Shown here one piece after another: positions 41,767 through 49,872 of a DNA stretch of 53,616 nt (positions within the stretch are counted from its first letter, which is position 1; every line of letters begins with the position of its first letter). The notes beneath the pieces are model-generated. The model was not told where the DNA came from, ran no database searches, and saw only the letters and a list, made by a program, of their open reading frames with translations. The stretch spans positions 1 through 53,616 of the forward strand of contig NZ_LPXO01000020.1 of the NCBI RefSeq assembly GCF_001482405.1, written 5' to 3'. Source of the stretch: Pseudoponticoccus marisrubri (GTDB taxonomy: Bacteria; Pseudomonadota; Alphaproteobacteria; Rhodobacterales; Rhodobacteraceae). The position numbers were made by a program, and so were the translations under genes.

Positions 41767-42590
41767 GCTGTGGCCTCCGGCCGTTCGCCGCTGAAACGCT
41801 CCACAGGAGCGTTTCCGGGACGCGGCTCACCCCAGCAGCGTGCCGAGAACGGGCAGAACCGGCAGAGGTAGAAGTCGGGGCTCGTGGCGATCCGCGGCAG
41901 CAGCTCGCCCGCATCCACGGCGCGCAGCACCGCGACCGCCCTGTCGGAGAGTTCCTGCGCGGTCGCCGGATCGAAGGGAACGTGCTCGTGGTAGAGTTCG
42001 CAGCTGTCCTTGTTCAGCGCGGTGAAGAGCGCCGACCCGAGGCCCATATAGGCCATGTAGATCTGCATCTGCCCGAAATAGACGGGCTTGGAGAGCCGCA
42101 CGCCCTTCTTCGCCGTGTCCGACCATGAGGACGCCTTCAGCGCCTTGTGCTCCCAGAGCACCGGCCAGGTGAGGCCCACCTCCGGGCCGGCGACGATGAC
42201 GCCGTCGACATGGCCGCGGATCCGGCCGCCCGCGGTCTCGAAGCCGAACTGCCCGCCGTCGCGGGTCTGGGTCCGCAGGTCGAACCCGGCCAGCCGCAGC
42301 CAGCGGATGGAGAGATCCTCGAAGATATGGCCGGCGGCGAAGATGCGCAGGCTCCGCCCCTCGAGCTCCTTGCCGGGATCGGGCGGGGTGTGGGTCACCT
42401 CGTAGACGAGACGGCGCGCGCAGGGCTCTCCGATCCGGCTGGCCCCGAGATAGTCGCGGGGCCTCTGGCCAGCGCGCTCGGCCACGAGGGCGTCGTCGAG
42501 CAGCGTGTTGATCCGGGCGCCGAGCGGCGGGGGCGCGTCCTTGGCGCGGCCATAGACGAAGCCCGAGCGGTGGTTGAGATCGACCAGCAT
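41763..42590 (-). CDS. Cas4/RecB-like PD-(D/E)XK exonuclease with Fe-S cysteines
   Basis: 275 residues from the ATG at 42590. Nuclease core: GHVDGVIVAG (Asp), LWEHKALKASSW (E-x-K). Cysteines at EPCARRL and at the end (YLCRFCPFSARCWG) give the 1+3 pattern of Cas4/AddB-type Fe-S nucleases. There is no CRISPR here; phages carry such genes for recombination with an annealing protein and helicase, both present. The C-terminal VERFSGERPEATA is encoded by a REP-like palindromic element. Confidence 0.87.
   Translation of the reverse strand: MLVDLNHRSGFVYGRAKDAPPPLGARINTLLDDALVAERAGQRPRDYLGASRIGEPCARRLVYEVTHTPPDPGKELEGRSLRIFAAGHIFEDLSIRWLRLAGFDLRTQTRDGGQFGFETAGGRIRGHVDGVIVAGPEVGLTWPVLWEHKALKASSWSDTAKKGVRLSKPVYFGQMQIYMAYMGLGSALFTALNKDSCELYHEHVPFDPATAQELSDRAVAVLRAVDAGELLPRIATSPDFYLCRFCPFSARCWGEPRPGNAPVERFSGERPEATA
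41780..41830. repeat. REP-like palindromic element, copy A
   Basis: Perfect 10-bp stem GAAACGCTCC-ACA-GGAGCGTTTC (41793-41815) next to CCGTTCGCCGCTG. A divergent copy lies at 42975-43045. This copy encodes the last residues of the Cas4-like protein. Confidence 0.6.
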
Positions 42591-42600
42591 CCGCCCCCCC

Positions 42601-43071
42601 TCAAAACGGCACATCGCCGGCGTCGGACTGGCGCTGCATGGACGCCTGAAATCCGTCGACGCAGGCCTCGATCAGGCGGTCGATGTCCTCGGCAGGCCGG
42701 TCGAAGAAGGGCGTCATCAGCCCCATCTCGGTCAGCGCCTCGGCCAACTCGCGGCGCGCGTCGCGGATCGCGCGGGTTTCCATGTCGGTCTTGTCGATCA
42801 TGCCGTGGTTCCTCTTGGCGTTGGCCGAGCCCGCCGTGAGGCAGGCCATCGAGCAGAAGCGGTGATGGGGATGGCGATCCCAGCGCAGGCCGTGGCAGTA
42901 GCCGAAGCCCCGGGCCTCCCGGCCGCAGAGCGCGCAGGGCACGCGGCGGCCGAGTTCGGCGCGGGATAGAGGGCTCCGCCCGTTCGCGGCTGGAACGCTC
43001 CCCGTTCGGCGGGTAAACGCGCCACTGGCGCCTTTCCCGCTCCGCCTCACCCTTCCCGAGACGCCGCTCAC
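42601..43071 (-). CDS. DUF6511-like zinc-finger protein
   Basis: 156 residues from the GTG at 43071 (GTGA overlap). Zinc cluster CALCGREARGFGYC then HHRFCSMAC (~residues 56-87), then a helical part (ARRELAEALTEMGLMTPFFD, AEDIDRLIEACVDGFQASM). Matches DUF6511 proteins of prophage replication modules. The first ~45 residues (SGKGASGAFTRRTG...) come from a REP-like element and look non-conserved, so translation may begin later. Confidence 0.75.
   Translation of the reverse strand: MSGVSGRVRRSGKGASGAFTRRTGSVPAANGRSPLSRAELGRRVPCALCGREARGFGYCHGLRWDRHPHHRFCSMACLTAGSANAKRNHGMIDKTDMETRAIRDARRELAEALTEMGLMTPFFDRPAEDIDRLIEACVDGFQASMQRQSDAGDVPF
42975..43045. repeat. REP-like palindromic element, copy B
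   Basis: Imperfect hairpin AAACGCGCC-ACT-GGCGCCTTT (43015-43035) next to CCGTTCGCGGCTGGAACGCTCC. The latter differs by two bases from the 22-bp flank of copy A. Lies in the 5' part of the DUF6511 gene. Confidence 0.5.
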
Positions 43072-43301
43072 CCCATCAGGAGCAGGTCGAGCACGCTTCG
43101 CTCCTCCGCGTCCGGCGCGGCGGTTCGGCGCTCGGAGGCCAGCACGATGAAGCGGCTGATGGCGTTGGAGGCCATGCATTCCAGGTCGCGCCGGGTGAGG
43201 CTGGCGATGGGGCGGTCGAGCCGCCCCCGCGACTCGAGCCAGCGCCCCATCGCAAGGGCCGCTTCCGTGGTGACATGCGCCTGCCATTCGTCCGGGCTCA
43301 C
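43068..43301 (-). CDS. Conserved small prophage protein
   Basis: 77 residues, GTG start at 43301 in a GTGA overlap: VSPDEWQAHVTTEAALAMGR, SRGRLDRPIASLTRRDLECM, SNAISRFIVLASER. Helical; conserved with DUF6511 in related prophages. Function unknown. Confidence 0.68.
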   Translation of the reverse strand: MSPDEWQAHVTTEAALAMGRWLESRGRLDRPIASLTRRDLECMASNAISRFIVLASERRTAAPDAEERSVLDLLLMG

Positions 43302-44035
43302 GGGTTGAGCCAGGCTGGGCCGCCCGTGGCCTTCGGCGCGGCGGGTTCAGACGCAGATTGGGCGGCGGTCTGGGCGGCCGGCGACGACCAGGCGGGCGCG
43401 GCCGGCGCCGCGGCGGGCTGCGCCTGGCCCCAGGCGGGGGTTGCGGGCTGTGCGGGCGCAGCGGCGGGACGGGGCTTGTTCGACGGCTGCGCCGGCACCG
43501 TCTCGCCGGCCATCACCTTCTGCCACTCGGGCGCGGTGGGCAGCACGACATGGTCGAGCTTGTTGGCGTCCTTGTAGGCGGGGTTGCGGTTCGGCTCGAT
43601 CTGGATCTTCGCGACGAAGGTGATCCCGTCGAGATCGGCGAGCCCGCGCAGCACGCGCTTCGCCTTGGCCTCTTCGCTCATGTCCTCCGGGCTCAGGCCG
43701 AGCGCGCTGTCGATCATTGCGCGGAAGGTCGACTTCGAGATCTTCCAGCCGATCGACTGGCCCTGCTCGTCGAGCTTGCCGCCCTGCACGGTGAAGTTCT
43801 GCCAGAACTTGCGCCGCGCATGCGGGCCCTCGGCCACGGTGAACTCGGCGTCGAGCATCAGCACGTCGCTGCCGGGCTGGTTCGAGGGCTTCAGCAGCCC
43901 GCGATCCGCCTCGCTCGCCTCGTCCGTGCCGCCCTTGCGGATGGACATGGTCACCTTGGCGAAGGTGCCGTCGGGGATCAGGTCGCCGGACTGCTGCGGC
44001 GCCACGTCGTTCATGTCGAAGGTCATCTCGTTCAT
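43298..44035 (-). CDS. Phage DNA-metabolism protein, possible ssDNA-binding protein
   Basis: 245 residues. An OB-like beta N-terminal domain (IPDGTFAKVTMSIRKGGTDE, DVLMLDAEFTVAEGPHARRK, FWQNFTVQGGKLDEQGQSIG) and a Pro/Ala/Gln-rich flexible tail ending in GGPAWLNP, a layout reminiscent of single-strand DNA-binding proteins. It lies directly downstream of a Sak4-like ATPase, which often pairs with an SSB. Family not certain; ssDNA binding is inferred. Confidence 0.65.
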   Translation of the reverse strand: MNEMTFDMNDVAPQQSGDLIPDGTFAKVTMSIRKGGTDEASEADRGLLKPSNQPGSDVLMLDAEFTVAEGPHARRKFWQNFTVQGGKLDEQGQSIGWKISKSTFRAMIDSALGLSPEDMSEEAKAKRVLRGLADLDGITFVAKIQIEPNRNPAYKDANKLDHVVLPTAPEWQKVMAGETVPAQPSNKPRPAAAPAQPATPAWGQAQPAAAPAAPAWSSPAAQTAAQSASEPAAPKATGGPAWLNP

Positions 44036-44880
44036 CCTTTCGGTGCGTGGTTGATCTTGGAGAGGAGCGCGCCGAGATCGGCCGGCTCGGTCAGGTCGAG
44101 GCGCCCGGAGCGGTCCTTCGCGGGCAGGCCCCAGGGATTGCCGGAGCGGCAGACGAGGCGGCGCGTCTCGCCCTTCTCGGGGTCGTGCCGCCAGGCGGTC
44201 GCGCCATCGGGGCCGGTCTCGGGGCTGAAGAGGCCGAGGGTCATCACCTGGTCGACGATGCCGGGCAGCTCGCGCGCGGCCTTGCCGCCCTCCATTTGCG
44301 GCTGCCAGATCGTCCGGTTCATCTCGTCGGTGATCCGCTCGAGGATGCCGACGAAGATCACCGTGCGGCCGGGCGCATGCTGGAGGTGCTTGAGAAGCCC
44401 GATCACCTCGCGGGCGAGGAGCCCGTAGGCGCCGCGCGTGTCCGGCTTGCCTGTCCGCTCCGACATCGCCTCCGGCCGGGTCTTGGCCCAGGCCATCGCC
44501 TGCCGGGTGAGGTCGGTGATGCTGTCGACGAAGACGATGCGCTTGGCGTCGAGGCGTGCAGCGAGTTCCGGATGAAGCCCGCGCAGATGAGCGTGGTGCG
44601 CTTCCGAGAAATGCTCGTCGGGCTGGGCCGCCGGGTTCGCCCCGCCGATCAGGCAGGCGATGTCCACGGCGTCGGCGAAGCGGCGGATCGGCAGGCTGTC
44701 GCCGCGCCAATCCTGCACCGATTTGAGCCCCGCCTCGAGATCGAGGCAGACGGTCTCCTCGGCCGGCAGCGTCTTCAGGAGCGTGGTCTTGCCGGCGCCG
44801 CTCGGGCCGAACAGCGCCATGGTGGTCTTGCCCTGCGCCTCGCGCAGCCGCTCGTCGGCGGTGACGATCCGGAGGCTCAT
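44032..44880 (-). CDS. RecA-fold ATPase, Sak4-like annealing protein
   Basis: 282 residues with Walker A FGPSGAGKTTLLKTLP (residues 25-32 core), a Walker B-like IVFVDSITDLTRQ and a sensor strand (GRTVIFVGILERITDEMNR). Matches the phage nucleotide-binding protein/Sak4 group that stimulates single-strand annealing with an SSB. The Cas4-like nuclease and helicase nearby complete a recombination set. Confidence 0.85.
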   Translation of the reverse strand: MSLRIVTADERLREAQGKTTMALFGPSGAGKTTLLKTLPAEETVCLDLEAGLKSVQDWRGDSLPIRRFADAVDIACLIGGANPAAQPDEHFSEAHHAHLRGLHPELAARLDAKRIVFVDSITDLTRQAMAWAKTRPEAMSERTGKPDTRGAYGLLAREVIGLLKHLQHAPGRTVIFVGILERITDEMNRTIWQPQMEGGKAARELPGIVDQVMTLGLFSPETGPDGATAWRHDPEKGETRRLVCRSGNPWGLPAKDRSGRLDLTEPADLGALLSKINHAPKG

Positions 44881-45413
44881 GCCGCGCCTCCCTGCGGCAG
44901 AAGCTCCACCTTCAGCGCGCCGGTGCGCACGGTCCGCGCGGGCTCGAACACCGACCGGATGTTCTCGGGCCAAGATGCGTACTTGCGCTCCGGCACCTTG
45001 ATGGCGATGTCGACATACTGGGCGGGGTCGTCGCCCGAGCGGCGAATGCGGTCGACGATCTCGCCGAGCCGGTCCTGGTCCCAGTCCACCCGCTTCGGCA
45101 GATCGGCCACCACGGTGAAATCGCCGTCGTCGAAGCGGACGGTGCCGGTGTCCTTGCTGTGGGCCTGCCGCTCCTCGGCGGCGCACGTGGTGTAACGGAC
45201 GGTCAGCGCGGCATCGAGCCGGGCCTTCGCCGCCTTGGCGCGCTTCAGCGCCTCCTCGGTCTCGCGCTGCAGGATGGCGAGCAGTTCGACCGGCAGCTGC
45301 GCGAGTTCGGCGTCGGGGATGCCCGGCAGGGCGTCGGGCGTGGGGCTGTTGTTCGGCCAGGGCATGAACGGGTCTCCGTGATCGGCGAATGGGGTCTGGA
45401 TGGGGGAGGTCAC
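44877..45413 (-). CDS. Conserved prophage protein of unknown function
   Basis: 178 residues with a GTG start at 45413 (GTGA overlap) or ATG at 45365. N-terminal Pro-rich part, a coiled-coil-prone helix (LPVELLAILQRETEEALKRA then KAAKARLDAA), and a beta part (FDDGDFTVVADLPKRVDWDQ, YVDIAIKVPERKYASW). Regularly linked to Sak4-like ATPases; function unknown. Confidence 0.65.
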   Translation of the reverse strand: MTSPIQTPFADHGDPFMPWPNNSPTPDALPGIPDAELAQLPVELLAILQRETEEALKRAKAAKARLDAALTVRYTTCAAEERQAHSKDTGTVRFDDGDFTVVADLPKRVDWDQDRLGEIVDRIRRSGDDPAQYVDIAIKVPERKYASWPENIRSVFEPARTVRTGALKVELLPQGGAA

Positions 45414-45754
45414 GCCGCCTGCTCCTCGAGCAGCAGAGCAGACAGCGCGGCGGCGGCGGCCTTCGGCTTCGGGCGCGCGACGGCGATGTAGGCGAAGCGG
45501 TCGGGGCCCACGCGCTCCTGCACGAGGTGGACGAGGCCCTGCTCGGCGGCCCAGAAGGCGCGCGACCCGAGCCGCGCCAGCTCCTCCCGCTCGCGGTCCG
45601 CGAGGCGTCCGAGCATCGGGAAGATGTCGAGCACGAGGAAACCGCGATGGTATTCGAGCCGGTCGCCGGGCGCGGCCTGCGCCACCCACGCGCAGAACTC
45701 GATTTCGCTGAGCGGGCGGCTGGCGCGGACGGTGATGAAGGGGGTGTTGCCCAT
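45410..45754 (-). CDS. Conserved prophage protein of unknown function
   Basis: 114 residues from the ATG at 45754 (GGAG 9 nt upstream): PFITVRASRPLSEIEFCAWV, LEYHRGFLVLDIFPMLGRLA, DREREELARLGSRAFWAAEQ, HLVQERVGPDRFAYIAVARP. Compact alpha/beta protein typical of early regions of these prophages. No domain recognised. Confidence 0.65.
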   Translation of the reverse strand: MGNTPFITVRASRPLSEIEFCAWVAQAAPGDRLEYHRGFLVLDIFPMLGRLADREREELARLGSRAFWAAEQGLVHLVQERVGPDRFAYIAVARPKPKAAAAALSALLLEEQAA

Positions 45755-45778
45755 GAACATGATCTCCGTCGCCAACCG

Positions 45779-46036
45779 CTAGGCGGCCTGCCGGGAAATC
45801 GGCCCGACCGGGCGAGTGTGGAGACCGGCGACCGGGGCGGCGGCGGCCGGATCGGCCGGGTCATCGCCGTCACAGGCGGCGTAGACCGCAAGGAGCGGCG
45901 TGCCGTCCTGATGCGCGCCGGCATCCTCGATCCGGTAGGCCTGGTGGTTCTTCAGAACCTCGGGCAGTTCCCAGCGCCGATAGAGGCCCGGGATCCTGAC
46001 CATCTCGGCTGCGGGGACTGGGTGTCGTTCCTGCAT
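45779..46036 (-). CDS. Small prophage protein of unknown function
   Basis: 85 residues from the ATG at 46036 (AAGGATGG upstream): MQERHPVPAAEMVRIPGLYR, WELPEVLKNHQAYRIEDAGA, LLAVYAACDGDDPADPA. No domain recognised. In the same orientation as the sigma-like gene and 85 bp from it. Confidence 0.6.
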   Translation of the reverse strand: MQERHPVPAAEMVRIPGLYRRWELPEVLKNHQAYRIEDAGAHQDGTPLLAVYAACDGDDPADPAAAAPVAGLHTRPVGPISRQAA

Positions 46037-46121
46037 GGTCCATCCTTGTTCATGCTGCTCGGCGGTGTGCTCGCCGGTCATTGGGGAAAAGCCACTCAGC
46101 GCGCCGGATCGGGACATCGGG

Positions 46122-46844
46122 TCAGACGATTTCGTGGAGGCGGTCGCGGAGCCTGCGCGTGGCGCGCTGATAGCGCTTGCGGGCGGCTGCTTCGGTTAGG
46201 CCCAGCCGGTCCGCCGTCTCAGCCTGCGAGAAGCCCTCGACGGCGACACAGCTGACGAGATCCGCGTCGCGACCGATGAACTGCCGCATGTCGTCGACAA
46301 GCCGCGCGCGTTGCAGCGCTCGTTCGGGCTGTCCATCCAGAGCGGGGACTACATCGGGATCGATCGCGGTGGCGAAGCCTTCTCGTTCCGCGTCGCTCTT
46401 TCGCGCCCGGATAATGTCGCGCTCGACGTTCCGCAGCACCGTGGCGGCGATCCAGGTCACGCGCTCCAGATCGAGGCTGCGAATGGCCTCGGTCGTCCGG
46501 GCGAGAATGTCGGACACGATCTCATCGACGGGCGCGATCCTGCGCGCCACCGCGCGACGCCGGATCGCGTCGAGCCCGGGCCAGAGCGCCAGCAGCAGCA
46601 CGGTCACCGCGCAATCGGACGCGCCATCGTCGTCCTGCGCCGCTGCGATCAGCGCCCTGAGGATCCGGTTCTTGCCGGCAGGGCTGTCGGGACCGCGGTG
46701 CAACGCTTCAAGAAGCGCCGCCCGGTCCGGGAACCGGGCGATGGATCCGTGCGCGCATCGGAGCGCGTCGAAGCTGCGCTGGAAGCCGAGAGTGGATGAG
46801 GATTGCATGAGGTGGTCGCGGATTTCGTGCCACGCGAAGGACAT
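46122..46844 (-). CDS. Sigma-70-like transcription regulator
   Basis: 240 residues. A region 2-like helical part (LERVTWIAATVLRNVERDII) and a C-terminal sigma-70 region 4 helix-turn-helix (CVAVEGFSQAETADRLGLTE, AAARKRYQRATRRLRDRL). The N-terminal ~80 residues are not typical of ECF factors. Heads the leftward early operon and may direct late or early transcription. Its start codon directly follows a perfect hairpin containing the ribosome-binding site. Confidence 0.8.
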   Translation of the reverse strand: MSFAWHEIRDHLMQSSSTLGFQRSFDALRCAHGSIARFPDRAALLEALHRGPDSPAGKNRILRALIAAAQDDDGASDCAVTVLLLALWPGLDAIRRRAVARRIAPVDEIVSDILARTTEAIRSLDLERVTWIAATVLRNVERDIIRARKSDAEREGFATAIDPDVVPALDGQPERALQRARLVDDMRQFIGRDADLVSCVAVEGFSQAETADRLGLTEAAARKRYQRATRRLRDRLHEIV

Positions 46845-46873
46845 CGGACGCCTGCCTTCTGGCCAGGCGTCCG
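46845..46873 (-). promoter_or_regulatory. Hairpin with ribosome-binding site in its loop, abutting the start of the sigma-like gene
   Basis: On the minus strand a perfect 10-bp stem (CGGACGCCTG/CAGGCGTCCG) closes a 9-nt loop containing AGAAGG. The ATG follows the stem immediately. Likely to tune translation; a protein that opens or holds the stem could act as a switch. Confidence 0.6.
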
Positions 46874-46936
46874 GCGCCTTGTGGTGGCCAGGTCAGGACG
46901 TCGCGCGTCTCTGCGGTTTCAGGGGTTGGGCGCGCG

Positions 46937-47182
46937 TCAGCGCGCGGGTGCGGTGGCGTGGTTCAGCGTGCCGCAGCCGCGGCAGGTGGCCTGAACCGGG
47001 AAGCCCACGAGATACTCGTGGCCCCGCGCGAACCGCAGGTGCATGCGGCCGTCGCGGCAGACGCCGAGCAGCTTGTCACAGCGCGTGCAGCGCCATTCCG
47101 AGTTGAGGGTGGTGGGCTTGGTCTTCGCGGCGCCGGACCAGCTCGTCGGGGCTGCCTGGCGCGGGTGGAAGGGAGTCGGCAT
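46937..47182 (-). CDS. Com-like zinc-ribbon protein
   Basis: 81 residues from the ATG at 47182 (AGAGGAG upstream). Core: WRCTRCDKLLGVCRDGRMHL, then ATCRGCGTLNH, the two Cys-x2-Cys pairs of the Com family. Phage Mu Com binds an mRNA hairpin to expose the mom ribosome-binding site. Here the next gene downstream (sigma-like) has a hairpin-enclosed ribosome-binding site. RNA-binding role is inferred from family and context. Confidence 0.78.
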   Translation of the reverse strand: MPTPFHPRQAAPTSWSGAAKTKPTTLNSEWRCTRCDKLLGVCRDGRMHLRFARGHEYLVGFPVQATCRGCGTLNHATAPAR

Positions 47183-47275
47183 CGGAGTGCTCCTCTGACT
47201 GAGTGAGCACCCCCATTGGCCTGGGGAATCGGAGCTAGTCAGACCCCCCAATCGGAGCCAGATCGGAGCCAGCCG

Positions 47276-49477
47276 TCAGACGGCGATCTCCCATTGTCCT
47301 TTTCCGGGGCTTCGCAGGAAGTCGGCTGTCAGCTTTTTCCAGAGAGGCTGCTTGAAAATGTTTGCCAACGACTGGTCTTCCGCGATCCCGCTGATCAGGT
47401 CTGCTGTCGCCATTGGCATCGGGCCGGCGTTGTGCGCATCGACCAGCCGCTGGATGACTTCGATGCGGTTCTCGCCCTTGATGTCGATGCTGCCTTTCCC
47501 CGGAACAAACAGAGTTGCCATGTTTTCCCCGACCCGGGTGAGTTCGACAGCCTGGCCGCCGCGGGCCAGGATCCGATGGCGTCGAAACACGGACCGGAGC
47601 TTGTCTGCGACCAACTCGATTTCGGCTTGCTGGGTGTCGATCTGATCGACAAGCGGCGTAAGAACGTTCGCAGCCAGACACGGTCCGGGAGCGCTGCCGG
47701 CCTGCAGGACAAGACCGATGCCGAGGTTGTGGCGCGCCCGAAGCTCCGTATCGACGGCCGAGCGGACCTTCTCCCGGTCGAGACCGCGCGCGAGATAGAT
47801 CGGGACGTCCCCGCCATCGACACTGAGCATTCCGAGGTATAGGAGATGGTCGCTTAGCTTTTCGATAGCGGGCGCATCGAGCACGTGTTCAAGGCCCGCT
47901 TTCAGGTGTTGCGCAACCCAGCCATCGCGCACCCGGTAGACTCTGTAGAGTTCCGGATTGCCAGGTGTGACCTGACCCTCGGTGACCTCGAGGTTGACCA
48001 CCTTGTGGCCTTCCCCGTCCTCATCGTCCCTTTGGACACCGGTTTTCACCCCGGCCGCGACCGGCCCGACCTCATCTTCATCGTCGATCAGATCGTCGCC
48101 TTCCCAGCCGTGGGGCGCGAGAAAACCCAGTTCAGTAAGGAGGCCCGGATCTACACCTCGAGCTTGGAGCCATGCCCCGGAGACCTTTTCGGCCCCGATG
48201 TCCCAGATGGCCAGCAACGCAGGCATCACGGCCATGCTCTCTTCGTCGCCCGGCGCGCGGCCCTCACGGAGGATGTTCCAGTGTCGCAACAGGCGATGTC
48301 CCAGAACCCGTTCGAACGGGTCGTCGAGACTCAGAAGGCTGCTTGTATTTCGGTCGGTGAGCGTGAAGTCGAGTGTTTGCGTCGCTTCTCGTCCAGCCCG
48401 CCGATACCGCACCGCGATCTCGACGAAGCGAATTGCGACCGCTCGCTCGAAGATCCTTGGGAGGCCCGGCTGGCTGTCGATGATCTCGGCGATGTCCTGA
48501 TCGATGGTAGTAGAAAGCGACAGGCGGTTGGCGAGATTACGGATGCTGATGTCGGCACGGATTACCCTTGCGCTTTCTATCAACACGTCATCGAAATCCG
48601 GCAGCTCCAGGTCGAAGCCTTTCAGGAAATGCGAGATGTCGTAGGCCTGAAAGTCAACGGGCTGATTTGAGTAGGTTTGATCGAGAGCTGTTTCAATGAA
48701 ACGTTCCGCAATAGTGTGCCTGAGCTTTCGGTTTCCGGCGCGAACATGCACCCGACCGGTCGATGGCGTGTAGACGATCATCGCCTCGCCGGGTGGCCGG
48801 AAGTAGATGCTCGACCGATTACCGTCGTCGTCGATCTCTCGAACGCTCGTGGGTGGGTCAGGGTGGTACAGCAGGTACATTTCCGCAGCCGGTTCTTCGC
48901 CGTCTTCAGGGATATTGAACTTGTCGATGCTGTAGCCGTCGCCGCGATCGAGGCGCGTGTTGAGGTCGGCTAGAAGCGCCTCAAGCAATGCGCTGCCGGC
49001 GCCCGGGCCCCCGTCGATCGAAGGCTCGGCCATGAAGGTCTGGTAATGCTTGTCGTAGCGCCGGTAGAGACGCAGATGCAGGCTGTTCTCCGCCGCTTCG
49101 AACAGCCCGTGTTCGTTGGCGAAGGCCCACAGGCTCCGCGCCAGCTTGTCCCGCTGGGTGAGTAGTTCTTTTGCGCGATCTGGCTCGAGCTTGGTCCTCG
49201 CGAGACCGTCGAGGACATACTCACCCTGATCTCTCGCAATGTTGACGATCCGCGCCGCCTCGGATTCCAGCGGACCCAGTCGGTCCTTCTTCTCAATGCG
49301 CAGCATTTCGCGGGCAGATGCCGGACCGTCCGGATCGTCACGGTCGAACCGGTAGGGTTCGAGCCAGTTCAACCTCTCGAAAATCTTGCTTCCGAAGAAC
49401 GCCGCCAGGAGCGTCGGCTCGGCGTCGTCGAACAATCGAGAAAGGTTGGGGCAACTCTTCGCCGGTGCTCGTACCAT
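47276..49477 (-). CDS. Large unrecognised protein, candidate defence or cargo gene
   Basis: 733 residues; no family recognised. The N-terminal half is mixed alpha/beta (RLFDDAEPTLLAAFFGSKIF, YLLYHPDPPTSVREIDDDGN, GEAMIVYTPSTGRVHVRAGN, LRHTIAERFIETAL), the middle has HTH-like helices (RNLANRLSLSTTIDQDIAEI), there is an acidic linker near residues 485-520 (DDLIDDEDEVG, RDDEDGEGHK), and the C-terminus resembles a winged helix (NRIEVIQRLVDAHNAGPMPM). GGAGG lies 5 nt before the ATG, inside the end of the 67-aa gene, so the pair is coupled. Position next to the integrase module is typical of prophage defence cargo. Confidence 0.72.
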   Translation of the reverse strand: MVRAPAKSCPNLSRLFDDAEPTLLAAFFGSKIFERLNWLEPYRFDRDDPDGPASAREMLRIEKKDRLGPLESEAARIVNIARDQGEYVLDGLARTKLEPDRAKELLTQRDKLARSLWAFANEHGLFEAAENSLHLRLYRRYDKHYQTFMAEPSIDGGPGAGSALLEALLADLNTRLDRGDGYSIDKFNIPEDGEEPAAEMYLLYHPDPPTSVREIDDDGNRSSIYFRPPGEAMIVYTPSTGRVHVRAGNRKLRHTIAERFIETALDQTYSNQPVDFQAYDISHFLKGFDLELPDFDDVLIESARVIRADISIRNLANRLSLSTTIDQDIAEIIDSQPGLPRIFERAVAIRFVEIAVRYRRAGREATQTLDFTLTDRNTSSLLSLDDPFERVLGHRLLRHWNILREGRAPGDEESMAVMPALLAIWDIGAEKVSGAWLQARGVDPGLLTELGFLAPHGWEGDDLIDDEDEVGPVAAGVKTGVQRDDEDGEGHKVVNLEVTEGQVTPGNPELYRVYRVRDGWVAQHLKAGLEHVLDAPAIEKLSDHLLYLGMLSVDGGDVPIYLARGLDREKVRSAVDTELRARHNLGIGLVLQAGSAPGPCLAANVLTPLVDQIDTQQAEIELVADKLRSVFRRHRILARGGQAVELTRVGENMATLFVPGKGSIDIKGENRIEVIQRLVDAHNAGPMPMATADLISGIAEDQSLANIFKQPLWKKLTADFLRSPGKGQWEIAV

Positions 49478-49681
49478 CTAAACCTCCGAAAACGCCACAA
49501 TATGCTGCCGCGTGTTGCCGACGAGCCACGCGTGATCTCTACCTCGCGAATGCCGATCGTGACCGATGAAAGCGACATTGGCGCTGTGCCGGCCCGAAAC
49601 TTCCGCCTGTGGCAGGTTGGTCCAGACTACCTCGATGGCCGCCTGGTAGGCCGGACGTTCCGGACGTGCTGCACGCGCCAT
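49478..49681 (-). CDS. Small unrecognised protein coupled to the 733-aa gene
   Basis: 67 residues: ARPERPAYQAAIEVVWTNLP, SANVAFIGHDRHSRGRDHAW, LVGNTRQHIVAFSEV. GAGGCAGG precedes the ATG. Its TAG is followed immediately by the ATG of the 733-aa gene, whose ribosome-binding site lies in the last codons here. Rich in His/Arg/Trp; no family recognised. May be a regulator or partner (antitoxin-like) of the large protein; this is only inference. Confidence 0.55.
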   Translation of the reverse strand: MARAARPERPAYQAAIEVVWTNLPQAEVSGRHSANVAFIGHDRHSRGRDHAWLVGNTRQHIVAFSEV

Positions 49682-49872
49682 GAACCTGCCTCAAACGACT
49701 AATGCCTCTGTTTGATTCAACCCTCTATAATCATGGACAAATCCGTGATCTTCAAGCCTTGATGTTCCCCACATGTTCCTGCCGCGGGAATTTGTGTCGT
49801 GGCGATGTCCCATCACGGTGCCGGAGGTGGCTTTTCCTCTGTGACAACACCACAGCCTCCGGCCCCCTCGAC
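49682..49872. promoter_or_regulatory. Divergent promoter region of the cassette and the recombinase operon
   Basis: Minus strand: TTGAAG (49750-49755), 17-bp spacer, GATTAT (49727-49732), a fair promoter for the 67/733-aa pair. Plus strand: a perfect TATAAT at 49726-49731 overlaps it, so the two directions may compete. No gene seen between 49682 and 49872. Confidence 0.45.

Noticed and set aside
41763-42590. Cas4-like nuclease as a sign of a CRISPR system
   Set aside because: No repeats or other cas genes; it lies in a phage recombination module with helicase and Sak4-like ATPase.
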